Source: Gammaproteobacteria bacterium
Lineage (GTDB): Bacteria > Pseudomonadota > Gammaproteobacteria > Steroidobacterales > Steroidobacteraceae
DNA: 64,000 nt
Direction of reading: 5' to 3'
Assembly (NCBI GenBank): GCA_004297335.1
Contig: SCUD01000010.1
Coordinates: 1 to 64,000, forward strand
The translations under genes and the position numbers were made by a program. Below the pieces are notes generated by a model, which was not told where the DNA came from, did not search any database, and saw only the letters and a program-made list of their open reading frames with translations. Shown here piece by piece: positions 53,177 to 62,135 of this stretch (the stretch's first letter is position 1; each line of letters opens with the position of its first letter).

Positions 53177-54655
53177 GTGATCCGTGATCGGCGCAGACCG
53201 TTCGAGACCCTGACCGTGCTGGTCCTGCTTCTTTTCCCGCTGTCCGCGGCCCTGGCCGACCCTTGGGCGGCGCCGGGCGATGCCCGGCTGCGCCACGATC
53301 TGGAGCTGCTCTCTGACACGGGACTCGTCAAGGCGCCGCTGACGAGCTGGCCGGTGTCCTGGGCGGAGGTGGGCCGCGATCTGTCGGCGGTCACGGCCGA
53401 TATCGCCCACCCGGCCCACATCGATGCCGCGCTGGCCCGGGTACGAGCGGCCGTCTCCGATGCGGGACGGGCCGGCGAGTGGGTGCGCGACGTGGGCGTG
53501 GCCGGGTCGGTCGAGCCGATGACTCTTCGTCGCTTCGCCGACGTACCGCGTGGGACTGGGGAACTCGTAGCGTCGGCGCAATACACCGGGGCGCGTTTTG
53601 CGCTGCGGCTGCAGGCATCCGCGGTCGGCGACCCCTCCGACGACCAGGACGTGCGGTTCGACGGAAGCTACGCCAGCGTAGTTCTCGGCAACTGGATGCT
53701 GTCGACTGGCTTCGTCGACCGCTGGTGGGGGCCTGGCTGGGAGGGCAGCCTCATCTACGGCACCAACCAGCGCCCGATCCCATCGATCACAGTCGAACGC
53801 AACTATTCGGACCCGTTCGACGCGAGATGGCTCGCCTGGGTCGGCCAGTGGAGGCTGGCCTTCACGCTCGGGCAGCTGGAAGGGGATCGCGGCGATGCGC
53901 CGCACGCGCAGTTTCTTGGCATGCGCGTTACTTGGAAGCCCCACGCGCGGGTCGAGGTCGGGATTTCACGTAGCGCCCAATGGTGCGGTCGCGGCCGGCC
54001 CTGCAGCTTCGGCACTCTCTGGGACCTGCTGGCGGGCAACGACAACGATCAGCCACTGGCGGCACAGCCTGGCAACCAGCTCGCGGGCTTCGACATTCGC
54101 TGGTCGGTTCCTTGGATTCCGCTGGCGGTGTATGGGCAGGCCATTGGCGAGGACGAAGCGGGCGGCCTCCCGAGCAAGTACTTGGGCCTCGTGGGCGCCG
54201 AGAGCTGGGGTGGTTGGGGGGCGAGATCCTGGCGCGTGCACGCCGAGTATGCCGACACGGCTTGCATCTTCAATGGCAGCCAACCGGAGTTCGGCTGCGC
54301 CTATCGCAACATTATCTACTCCGACGGCTATCAGTTCCGGGAGCAGTCCGTCGGGCATGCGATCGACGGCGACAGTAGGCAGCTCGCTTTCGGCGTAATG
54401 CTGGTTGAGGCAGACGGCAGCAGTTGGCAGCTCGCCGCGCAGAATGCGAAGATCAACCGTGCCGGAGCGAACCCCGTGCAGTCCGTTTCGGTTGTTCCGG
54501 CTCGGGTCCGGTCGGCGGACCTGTACCATCGGCGAGGGCTGTTCGGTGGCGACGTCAAGTTCGGCGTCGGGTATGAGGAATTCGACTCAACCGAGGCCGG
54601 CGACAGCGATAATTGTTTTCGGGGATTCGCGCAATGGACAAGAGCGGTCCAATGA
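53177..54655 (+). CDS. wzi: Wzi-family outer-membrane capsule assembly protein
   Basis: The protein has 492 aa. A signal peptide (TLTVLVLLLFPLSAALA) is followed by a helical segment and then a beta-barrel: many alternating strands such as FALRLQASAVGD, DGSYASVVLGNWML and GFVDRWWGPGWEGSLIYG. Wzi proteins are outer-membrane lectins that hold capsular polysaccharide at the surface. The GTG start is favoured by GAGG 8 nt upstream and by the promoter, which ends at 53145; a TTG at 53117 lies in the -35 box. Its stop overlaps the start of the SLBB exporter gene. A decayed second copy lies at 49428. Confidence 0.88.
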   Translation: MIRDRRRPFETLTVLVLLLFPLSAALADPWAAPGDARLRHDLELLSDTGLVKAPLTSWPVSWAEVGRDLSAVTADIAHPAHIDAALARVRAAVSDAGRAGEWVRDVGVAGSVEPMTLRRFADVPRGTGELVASAQYTGARFALRLQASAVGDPSDDQDVRFDGSYASVVLGNWMLSTGFVDRWWGPGWEGSLIYGTNQRPIPSITVERNYSDPFDARWLAWVGQWRLAFTLGQLEGDRGDAPHAQFLGMRVTWKPHARVEVGISRSAQWCGRGRPCSFGTLWDLLAGNDNDQPLAAQPGNQLAGFDIRWSVPWIPLAVYGQAIGEDEAGGLPSKYLGLVGAESWGGWGARSWRVHAEYADTACIFNGSQPEFGCAYRNIIYSDGYQFREQSVGHAIDGDSRQLAFGVMLVEADGSSWQLAAQNAKINRAGANPVQSVSVVPARVRSADLYHRRGLFGGDVKFGVGYEEFDSTEAGDSDNCFRGFAQWTRAVQ

Positions 54656-57423
54656 TCTCCCAGGGGGCAGGAAGTGTGCGGCTGAGCCTGGCCGATGCTG
54701 CGAGAGTCCTTGGCGTGCCGTCCCTCGTGGCGGCGCTTTTGTTGGCGGCCGCTACGACTGTCGCAGCACAGACGCCGGAACAGATCGAGATCTTCCGGAA
54801 TTTGCCGCCCGAGCAGCAGCGACAGGTTCTAAGCCAGATTGGCCAGACGAGCGTCGCCGAGACGGGGACCAGCAAGCCCGTCGAACTACCCGCGATCAGT
54901 GAGTCACGCCTCACCGTCGACGAGTACACAGCCTTGTTGGCCGGCAAGGAGCAGCGGTTTCGTGCCGGTGACACCCTGATCCTCAGCATCGAGGCGCGGC
55001 AGCCAGAACAGGGCGCCGCATCGTCGGACCCCGGTGCCGTACGCGCAGCGGCCGACATGCGCGCCCGCGTGCTGGCGGGGAACCCCTATCGTCTGGATAG
55101 TACCGGCGTACTGCAGATTCCGGGTGCGCCTCCGATTCCGTTGGCCGGCCTGACGGCGGCGCAGTCCGGTGCGCGACTCAACACGGAGCCGGCGCTTAGC
55201 GCATTCAAGCTGGAGGTCGCGGCCCTGCCGGTCGAGCCGGAACTCAAGCCCTTTGGCTACGACGTCTTCCGAAACGTGCCGACGACGTTTGCGCCGGCGA
55301 CGGACATCCCGGTGCCAGCGGATTATGTTCTCGGTCCGGGCGACACGATGGAGGTGCTGCTGATAGGAGAGAAGGGTGGGCGCTACACGCTCACTGTCGG
55401 ACGCGACGGCGTAGTGGACTTTCCGGAGCTCGGCCCGATCGCGGTGGCCGGCATGCGCTTTCCCGCGGCTAAGGATCTGCTCGAAGGAAGGGTGACCGAG
55501 CAGATGATCGGCCTGCGCGCGAGCGTGTCGATGGGACCGCTGCGCTCGATCCAGGTGTTCGTGCTGGGCGAGGCGGAACGGCCGGGGTCTTACACCGTCA
55601 GCGGCCTGTCGACGGTGACTAATGCGCTGCTTGCGAGCGGTGGGGTCAAGCCCATCGGGTCGCTCCGCGACATCCAGGTCAAGCGCGACGGGCAGGTTGT
55701 TGCGCACATCGATCTCTATGACCTGCTGCTCAACGGCGACACTGGTGATGACGTACGACTGCTGCCCGGGGACGTCATCTTCATCCCGCCGATTGGAACA
55801 ACTGTCGCCATCGCTGGGGAGGTCCAGCGCCCGGCAATCTATGAAGTCCTGGAGCGCACGCCCGTCTCGCAGCTCCTCTACCTGACGGGCGGCCTGACGC
55901 CGCTGGCCGATCCGCGTACCGCACGGCTTAACCGAGTGGATGATCGGCGCAACCGCACGATCCTCGACATCGACCTGACGACCGCGCAGGGCCGAGGCAC
56001 GCTGCTACAGAGCGGCGACATCGTCCGCATCCAGCCGATCCGAAACAGCCTCGAGGGCGCCGTGCAGCTCGACGGCCATGTATACCGTACGCGGGCCGAG
56101 CAATTCCGGCCAGGCATGCGCCTGACCGCGCTGCTGCAGAGCCTGGATGAGGTCCGCCCGCTCGCCGACCTGCACTATGTGCTGGTGCGCCGCGAGACGG
56201 GCCCAGACCGGCGCGTCTCGGTGGTCTCCGCCGATCTGGCGGCAGCCTTTGCCAATCCGGTGTCGGAGGCCAACATCGCCTTGCAGGCGCGGGACCGCGT
56301 GCACGTGTTTGATTTAGCGACAAGCCGAGACGAGGTCGTGAGGCCGATCATCGACGACCTGCGCCGCCAGAGCCTGCGCGGCGAGCCGGCTCAGGTCGTG
56401 GGTGTGGGCGGCCACGTAAAGGTGCCCGGCCGTTATCCGCTCGAGGCCGGTATGACTGTAGGTGATCTGATCCGCGCCGGTGGCGGCTTGGACCAGGCGT
56501 CCTACGGGGCTGAAGCGGAGCTGACGCGCTATGAGGTAGTGGATGGGGAACGTCGACAGACAGACCTGATTGAGGTCGACCTCGACCGATTGCTTGCGGG
56601 CGACGCAACCGCGGATCTTGCGCTGCGGCCATTCGATTACCTCGTCATCAAGGAAATGCCACTCTGGGGTGAGCAGGAGAGTGTGACACTGGCGGGTGAG
56701 GTGCGCTTCCCAGGTACCTATCCGATAAGGCGCGGCGAGACACTGCGTTCAGTGGTCGATCGCGCCGGCGGGCTTACTGACCTCGCGTTCGTCGAGGGCA
56801 GCGCATTCACGCGCCGGGAGCTGAAAGCGCGTGAGCAGCGGCAGATCAGCGCACTCGTAGAGCGCCTGCAGCGTGAATTGGCGTCGCTGTCGTTGCAACA
56901 GGCGCAGTCCACAGAAGTTGCAACCACCTCTCAGGCGCTGGCGGTTGGGCAGGCGCTGCTCGCTGAGCTCAAACAAACCGAGGCGGCTGGCCGTCTGGTC
57001 ATTGATCTTGACGCCGCCATGAGGTCTGCGCCGGGGGCGCCCGGAGAAATCGTAATGAAGGACGGCGACTTCCTGGCGGTGCCGCGACGGACGCAGGAAG
57101 TGACCGTGATCGGCGAAGTCCAGAATCCGACCTCACACCTGCACCAGGTCGGATTGTTGAGGGATGACTACATTGCGAGCAGTGGCGGCACGACACAACG
57201 GGCTGACGAACGGCGGACGTACATTGTGCGCGCGAATGGCAGAGTCCTGGCAGGATCTGAGTCGCGCTGGTTTGGACGCGGCGGATCGAAGGAGATCCGG
57301 CCGGGTGACACGATCGTCGTGCCGGTCGACGTCGAGCAGGTTCGGCCGCTGACGCTTTGGGGCAGCGTGACCCAAATTCTGTACAACATTGCCGTGGCCG
57401 TCGCGGCAGTGAACTCCTTCTAG
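54652..57423 (+). CDS. Multi-SLBB polysaccharide export protein (Wza-related)
   Basis: The protein has 923 aa, far longer than E. coli Wza (379). A signal peptide (LVAALLLAAATTVAAQ) leads to a poly_export domain (about 205-290, ADYVLGPGDTMEVLLIGEKGG) and about five or six SLBB units, seen from repeated patterns such as VLGEAERPGSYTV, IAGEVQRPAIYEV, VGGHVKVPGRYPL, LAGEVRFPGTYPI and VIGEVQNPTSHLH. A helical insertion lies near 720-800 and a hydrophobic end (ILYNIAVAVAAVNSF) may be a membrane helix. It probably forms the periplasm-spanning or outer-membrane export channel. There is no lipobox. The start chosen overlaps the wzi stop (ATGA); a TTG at 54613 and ATG at 54634 are alternatives. Confidence 0.87.
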   Translation: MISQGAGSVRLSLADAARVLGVPSLVAALLLAAATTVAAQTPEQIEIFRNLPPEQQRQVLSQIGQTSVAETGTSKPVELPAISESRLTVDEYTALLAGKEQRFRAGDTLILSIEARQPEQGAASSDPGAVRAAADMRARVLAGNPYRLDSTGVLQIPGAPPIPLAGLTAAQSGARLNTEPALSAFKLEVAALPVEPELKPFGYDVFRNVPTTFAPATDIPVPADYVLGPGDTMEVLLIGEKGGRYTLTVGRDGVVDFPELGPIAVAGMRFPAAKDLLEGRVTEQMIGLRASVSMGPLRSIQVFVLGEAERPGSYTVSGLSTVTNALLASGGVKPIGSLRDIQVKRDGQVVAHIDLYDLLLNGDTGDDVRLLPGDVIFIPPIGTTVAIAGEVQRPAIYEVLERTPVSQLLYLTGGLTPLADPRTARLNRVDDRRNRTILDIDLTTAQGRGTLLQSGDIVRIQPIRNSLEGAVQLDGHVYRTRAEQFRPGMRLTALLQSLDEVRPLADLHYVLVRRETGPDRRVSVVSADLAAAFANPVSEANIALQARDRVHVFDLATSRDEVVRPIIDDLRRQSLRGEPAQVVGVGGHVKVPGRYPLEAGMTVGDLIRAGGGLDQASYGAEAELTRYEVVDGERRQTDLIEVDLDRLLAGDATADLALRPFDYLVIKEMPLWGEQESVTLAGEVRFPGTYPIRRGETLRSVVDRAGGLTDLAFVEGSAFTRRELKAREQRQISALVERLQRELASLSLQQAQSTEVATTSQALAVGQALLAELKQTEAAGRLVIDLDAAMRSAPGAPGEIVMKDGDFLAVPRRTQEVTVIGEVQNPTSHLHQVGLLRDDYIASSGGTTQRADERRTYIVRANGRVLAGSESRWFGRGGSKEIRPGDTIVVPVDVEQVRPLTLWGSVTQILYNIAVAVAAVNSF

Positions 57424-57433
57424 GAGTGACTCG

Positions 57434-58312
57434 ATGACCCTTCTGGTCGACAGTGATGGGCATCGTAACGAAGAGCTCCTCGAGTTTATTGTTGGACGTT
57501 GGAAAATGCTGCTGGCTGGTGCGTTGACGGGTACCATCCTCGGGTTAGCCGTGTGGGCGCTATCGACGCCTATCTATCGAGCCGAGATCATCCTTGCCCC
57601 AGCAATGGATGACACAGGCGGCATGCTTGGTTCGCTCATGGCTGACTATGGAGCACTTGCCAACCTGGCTGGAATCAACGTTTCCGCACCGCAGGACGGA
57701 CGCCAGGAATCGCTCGCGGTGCTTCGTTCGCGCGCACTGGCCGAAGCTTTCATCAAAGAGCAGGAGCTGATGAAGGTGTTCTTTGCCGAGGACTGGGACA
57801 AGAGTTCTGGCCGATGGATGGATCCTGATCCGGACGAGCACCCGTCGATGTGGGATGCGTTCGAGCTCTTTGATGAGGACATCCGTTCTGTCAGCGAGGA
57901 TCGACGTACCGGGATGATTACGTTGTCGATGGAGTGGTCTGATCCAGAATTGGCTGCAGGATGGGCTAATTCGTTTGTTGCGCGAGCCAACGAGCAGATT
58001 CGCCAGCGCACGATTCAGGAGGCGAGTCGGACAATTGACTATCTGCGAAAGGAGTTGGCCAAGTCGGATCTTGTCGAGGTGCGACAGGCCATATCAAAGA
58101 TCATCGAGGGTCAGGTCAAGACCGTCGCCATCGCAAGAGTTCGCGAGCAATACGCATTTCGAGTTGTTGATCAGGCCGTCCCTGCCGACCGCGATCGTCC
58201 CGTCCGACCGAGCCTTGTCTTGACGGCTGCAGTCGGATTGCTTGTCGGGCTGGCTGTGACGGCAATTGCCGTTATGTTGCGGCATCGAGCAGGCGTTCGT
58301 CGCGCTGTCTGA
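57434..58312 (+). CDS. wzz: Wzz-type polysaccharide chain-length determinant
   Basis: The protein has 292 aa with two transmembrane helices (about 26-44, LLAGALTGTILGLAVWALS; and about 262-284, VLTAAVGLLVGLAVTAIAV) flanking a periplasmic helical domain. This is the PCP layout. There is no C-terminal tyrosine kinase, so it resembles class 1 Wzz rather than Wzc. It would set polymer length with the Wzy-like protein downstream. A good Shine-Dalgarno (TAGGAG) precedes the ATG. Confidence 0.88.
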   Translation: MTLLVDSDGHRNEELLEFIVGRWKMLLAGALTGTILGLAVWALSTPIYRAEIILAPAMDDTGGMLGSLMADYGALANLAGINVSAPQDGRQESLAVLRSRALAEAFIKEQELMKVFFAEDWDKSSGRWMDPDPDEHPSMWDAFELFDEDIRSVSEDRRTGMITLSMEWSDPELAAGWANSFVARANEQIRQRTIQEASRTIDYLRKELAKSDLVEVRQAISKIIEGQVKTVAIARVREQYAFRVVDQAVPADRDRPVRPSLVLTAAVGLLVGLAVTAIAVMLRHRAGVRRAV

Positions 58313-58399
58313 TCGCGGCGACTCACAGGTATTGGTGTCAAGCAGTTGGACGTCGGCTCGTCACGGCAAGCAGACACGGCAGGTCCCGGCGGAAAGCAA

Positions 58400-59686
58400 A
58401 TGCGATGGGGCGTGGTCGGTTCGGGGGCCACTCGCGTCGGGGGTGCAGTAATTGCCTTTGCCGTGCAATTAGGCATTGCGCGCGCACTTGGGCCGTCCCA
58501 CTTTGGAGTGTACTCATACCTGGTAGCCTGGATTGTTACCTTGTCGGCGATTAGCACTCTAGGCATGGATTCGGCAGCAGTTCGACTGGTGGCGCGGTAC
58601 TCGGTCCAGCCCGATGGCAATAGCGCCAGGGCCTTTGTGTGGTATGCGCTGCGGTCCGTCTTCATAGCGGGACTGGTTGCCGGGGCACTGCTCTACTTCG
58701 TCGTGCCGGTCGCTTCGGGCTTCATAGCGCTTCCAAGTGATCGTACATTGCTCCTGATTGCGGCGTTCGCTGTTCCGGGCGTTGCGCTGTTGAACGTCTT
58801 GTGTAGCGCCATACAGGGTGCCGGCTGGCCGATCATAGGCCAGACTCCATTGCTAGTCATTCGGCCGGTCTTCCTGGGAACAACATTCTTTGTTCTTGCA
58901 GCTGCGATGTGGAGGGTATCGGGGCCGCTATTGGCAATTACAGCGGAGGGGTTGTCCATTATCTTGGGCGTGGCCTTTGCAAGCATGCTTGCGCTGTGGT
59001 TGCTGCCTCGTGCCAATCAGCAGTCCAGCGCGGCGGACGATCCTCGGCGATTGTGGCAAATGATTGCCGGGTTGTTTGCTGTTGGCGTTCTCCAGATCGT
59101 ACTGACTCAGTCGGCGGTTCTGATACTTGGTTGGAATGCGGCACCGGACGAGGCCGGCCGTTATGCTGCCGCGGCTCGCATTACGACGGTCATCTCCATC
59201 GCCCTAGGCTCGATCAATGCACTCGCGGCTCCACGCATAGCGCAGCTGCATGCAATTGATGCCCAGGGCGATCTGGCGAGACTTGCGCGGTGGGTCGCGC
59301 AGGCATCATTTGGTATTGGGTTGCCCATAGCGGTACTACTTCTGCTGTTCGGACGGAGAATCCTTGATTTGCTGGGGCATGGATTCGGAGAGTCGTATTG
59401 GGTGCTCTGCATTCTGACGCTCGGGCAGATTGTCAACGCCGGTGCTGGCTGCGTACTGCAGATCATGATGATGACCGGGCACCAGAGCGTGGCCGTCCGC
59501 ACTCTCGGAGTAGTAGCAGTGGCAAATGTGCTTGCCCTGGTTCTCTTTGTGCCGGCCAGCGGCGCAATGGCGGCTGCTTGGGTCAGCGCTTGCACTGTAA
59601 TTACGTGGAACGTGGTTCTCGTACGCTGGATTCGCCGAAATCTCGGCCTCGATCCGTCAATACTGCCGATGAGGCCTGTCCGGTGA
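58400..59686 (+). CDS. wzx: Wzx-type lipid-linked oligosaccharide flippase
   Basis: The protein has 428 aa and about 12 hydrophobic helices, of the MATE/MOP polysaccharide transporter type (RVGGAVIAFAVQLGIARALGP is the N-terminal hallmark, split here by variable residues). It flips undecaprenyl-linked repeat units to the periplasm. The ATG follows GGAAAG; a TTG at 58346 is a less likely start. Its stop overlaps the GTG of the sulfotransferase. GC is visibly lower than in the housekeeping genes. Confidence 0.87.
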   Translation: MRWGVVGSGATRVGGAVIAFAVQLGIARALGPSHFGVYSYLVAWIVTLSAISTLGMDSAAVRLVARYSVQPDGNSARAFVWYALRSVFIAGLVAGALLYFVVPVASGFIALPSDRTLLLIAAFAVPGVALLNVLCSAIQGAGWPIIGQTPLLVIRPVFLGTTFFVLAAAMWRVSGPLLAITAEGLSIILGVAFASMLALWLLPRANQQSSAADDPRRLWQMIAGLFAVGVLQIVLTQSAVLILGWNAAPDEAGRYAAAARITTVISIALGSINALAAPRIAQLHAIDAQGDLARLARWVAQASFGIGLPIAVLLLLFGRRILDLLGHGFGESYWVLCILTLGQIVNAGAGCVLQIMMMTGHQSVAVRTLGVVAVANVLALVLFVPASGAMAAAWVSACTVITWNVVLVRWIRRNLGLDPSILPMRPVR

Positions 59687-60639
59687 GTGGAGAGGCGAGC
59701 AAGGGGGAGGGGGAGCGGAGGAGCGTTGGCTTCTTTGTCGTCGGGGCCCAAAAGTGTGGCACGACGTCACTGCACATGTACCTGTCGCAGCACCCAAACC
59801 TCTTCCTGCCGGCTCAAAAGGAAACGGAGTTCTTCTATCGCGATGATCGCTTTCAGCGAGGCGGAGACTGGTACCTGGAGACATACTTTTCGTCGGCAAA
59901 GGAGAGTCAAATTCTCGGGGAGGTCTGCCCACAGTACATGTTCTCTGAGGCTGTGCCGGAGCGAATCCATCGAATATTCCCATGCACGAAGATTGTTTTC
60001 ATATTGCGCGACCCGGTAAGCCGAGCGTACTCGCACTACCGGATGAGCGTGCGCCGTGGACGGGAAACGCGTTCGTTTGAGCGGGTACTGGACGACGAAT
60101 TGAAGGTGGGAGCAGTTTGTGACAGGAGCAGGGAGCCGGACTACGGCTACGTGCATTTTGGGGAGTACGGCCGGATAGTTGGCGCGTACATGAAGGTGTT
60201 TCCCAGTCATCAGATGAGAGTAGTGTTCACGGAGGATTTCGTTCTGGATCAGAGAGCGGTCACTCTGGACATGATCGCATGGCTGGGCGCCGATCCTGGG
60301 TTACTTCCCGATCGGGCTTTGGAGAAGACGTACAACGTGGGCGGCGAACGGCGATTCCGAGCGGTCGACAGGCTCATTCGCGGAGGAAGGTTCGTGAAGC
60401 GCACCGCGCGTGCGGTTCTTGGGGAATCGAAATACAACAGGTTATGGCTGTGGTGGGAACTGGAGGCAACGGTGGCGCGGTCGCGCGGTGCAGGAATTGA
60501 CCCGGCCCAGTCGGACCGGCTGCAGCGACACTACTCCCGGGATGTGGCGTGTCTGGAGCAGCTCCTGGGTCGACGCACGCCGTGGGCACGATTTCACGGG
60601 GGCGAATTATCCGGACAGTCTGAGGGTCGATCCCGGTGA
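59683..60639 (+). CDS. PAPS-dependent sulfotransferase
   Basis: The protein has 318 aa. The 5'-phosphosulfate-binding loop is VVGAQKCGTTSLHMYLS near residue 20, and the 3'-phosphate motif is FILRDPVSRAYSHYRM near 105, both hallmark sequences. An acidic/histidine segment YVHFGEYGRIVGAYMKVFP resembles heparan-sulfate-type sulfotransferases. It probably adds sulfate to a polysaccharide repeat unit. It overlaps wzx upstream and the polymerase gene downstream by 4 nt each (GTGA), so it is an integral part of the operon. PAPS synthesis genes are not in the window. Confidence 0.88.
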   Translation: MSGEASKGEGERRSVGFFVVGAQKCGTTSLHMYLSQHPNLFLPAQKETEFFYRDDRFQRGGDWYLETYFSSAKESQILGEVCPQYMFSEAVPERIHRIFPCTKIVFILRDPVSRAYSHYRMSVRRGRETRSFERVLDDELKVGAVCDRSREPDYGYVHFGEYGRIVGAYMKVFPSHQMRVVFTEDFVLDQRAVTLDMIAWLGADPGLLPDRALEKTYNVGGERRFRAVDRLIRGGRFVKRTARAVLGESKYNRLWLWWELEATVARSRGAGIDPAQSDRLQRHYSRDVACLEQLLGRRTPWARFHGGELSGQSEGRSR

Positions 60640-61997
60640 GTTGGGTCCTGGCGCACCTGACCGTGATCGGCGTCGGCGCAGCGTTTCTCGTGTCATTGAT
60701 TCTCATCGTGGCGTGTACCGCTTCGATGACATTCGTGTCGCCAGTTCATTTGTATTTCTACTTCTACTCCTTCTATGTCCTGATCTGGGTCGTCTTGTTG
60801 CATGCCAGTGGTGAACCTACCTACGTGGGCTCGGCCAGCGTCGACACAACAAGTCCAGTCACGGCATGGTTGGTGGGCATCGGCCTGCTATGTTTCAGCC
60901 TGGGTGCGGTCGCAGTTGCAGTTGGTTCCGGATTTAGGCCGACTGAGGCATTGGCATCATACCGCGCGAGGGCCCTCGTCTCGGACGTCAATGATGATGC
61001 ATCGGTAGTCGCGCTGATGATCATCTTTGCGCTTGGGGCGGGTCTCGCGGTCTCATTTTTCGTGATGAAGGGCATTCCACTTGCCGCGTACCTGGAGGCA
61101 GGTTCAGATAGCCACTTCTTCCGCGCGATGAGTGAAGCCCGCGCAGAGTCGCTGGTCGGGAGCGGCTATCTGATGCAGGGCATCACCACGATCTTGCCCA
61201 TCGGAATTCTACTGCTGAGCGCACACGCCGCAACGGTGCAGCGATGGCCGCTGACAGCTCTTGCATTGCTGTGCGTGGTAGGAGTTATAGCGGCGATGTT
61301 TTCTTTGACGTCACGCGGTCACTTTGTAATGTTCTTGGTTCTGCTTTTCGTCGTTAACCAGACGGTTCGAGGTGGCGTGAAGTGGAAACGGATGGTGACC
61401 TGGATTATTGTGTCGTTCTTGCTGTTCTCCATTTCGTCACTCGTGAAGTTCGGCCTGATTGAGCAGTGGACGGGTCTCGGTCCCGCAATGGCCGCGTCAG
61501 TAACAATCCTGGCGGATCGGCTGGCGTTGGGCGTGCGGCAGTTGTACGCGCTGGTCAGCATCTTTCCGCGCGAGCACGACTTCTTGCTGGGTCGAGGCTT
61601 GTTCTGGGATGTAAGGGCGCTTTTGCCGGGCGCCGACATTGGGTTCAATCGCTGGGCATTCGACTTGCTGTATCCTGCAAGTGCTGTTCCTGCGAACATT
61701 ACGCCGACAAGTGTCGGTGAGTGGTACGCAAACTTCGGCGTGGCGGGAGTTGTGATGGGTAGCGCCATGTTGGGGGCGATTCTTCAGTTCACGCATCAAT
61801 GTCTCCTGAAGCCAGGGCTGTGGCTCTCGGCGAGGGTCTCGCTCGTGTTCCTGGCAGCATACGAAGCAAAGAGCGCCATCAACGGCCAGGGCGCGGTAGC
61901 CGAGCCATTAATATCGGGCATCATGACGATTCTGCTGTTTTTTCTCATACGCTGGTTCCTGCGTGGTGGGGTCAAAGGCGCCAGATCGTGGCCATAA
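60636..61997 (+). CDS. Wzy-like oligosaccharide repeat-unit polymerase
   Basis: The protein has 453 aa and is very hydrophobic, with about 11-12 transmembrane helices and a larger periplasmic loop around 285-350 (QLYALVSIFPREHDFLLGRG to PTSVGEWYANFG). This is the plan of Wzy/OafB-type polymerases, which have low sequence conservation. Position between the flippase/sulfotransferase and glycosyltransferases supports the role. O-antigen ligase is the alternative. Confidence 0.75.
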   Translation: MSWVLAHLTVIGVGAAFLVSLILIVACTASMTFVSPVHLYFYFYSFYVLIWVVLLHASGEPTYVGSASVDTTSPVTAWLVGIGLLCFSLGAVAVAVGSGFRPTEALASYRARALVSDVNDDASVVALMIIFALGAGLAVSFFVMKGIPLAAYLEAGSDSHFFRAMSEARAESLVGSGYLMQGITTILPIGILLLSAHAATVQRWPLTALALLCVVGVIAAMFSLTSRGHFVMFLVLLFVVNQTVRGGVKWKRMVTWIIVSFLLFSISSLVKFGLIEQWTGLGPAMAASVTILADRLALGVRQLYALVSIFPREHDFLLGRGLFWDVRALLPGADIGFNRWAFDLLYPASAVPANITPTSVGEWYANFGVAGVVMGSAMLGAILQFTHQCLLKPGLWLSARVSLVFLAAYEAKSAINGQGAVAEPLISGIMTILLFFLIRWFLRGGVKGARSWP

Positions 61998-62135
61998 TTC
62001 GAAATCGGAATGCCACTGTGCGGAGCAGCGTCTTTTTTTCGTGCGGACACGAGCCAGGCAGGCATGCTGTCAGGCAATGCATGTGGTTGTCGATCGGGGT
62101 CCCGCAGTTGCGGGCCAAGCGCGGTGTTTGACCCG

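Noticed and set aside
62010-62135. N-terminal extension of the glycosyltransferase gene
   Set aside because: The 42 extra codons are Cys/Ser/Gly-rich and unlike GT2 proteins; the ATG at 62136 gives the canonical start.
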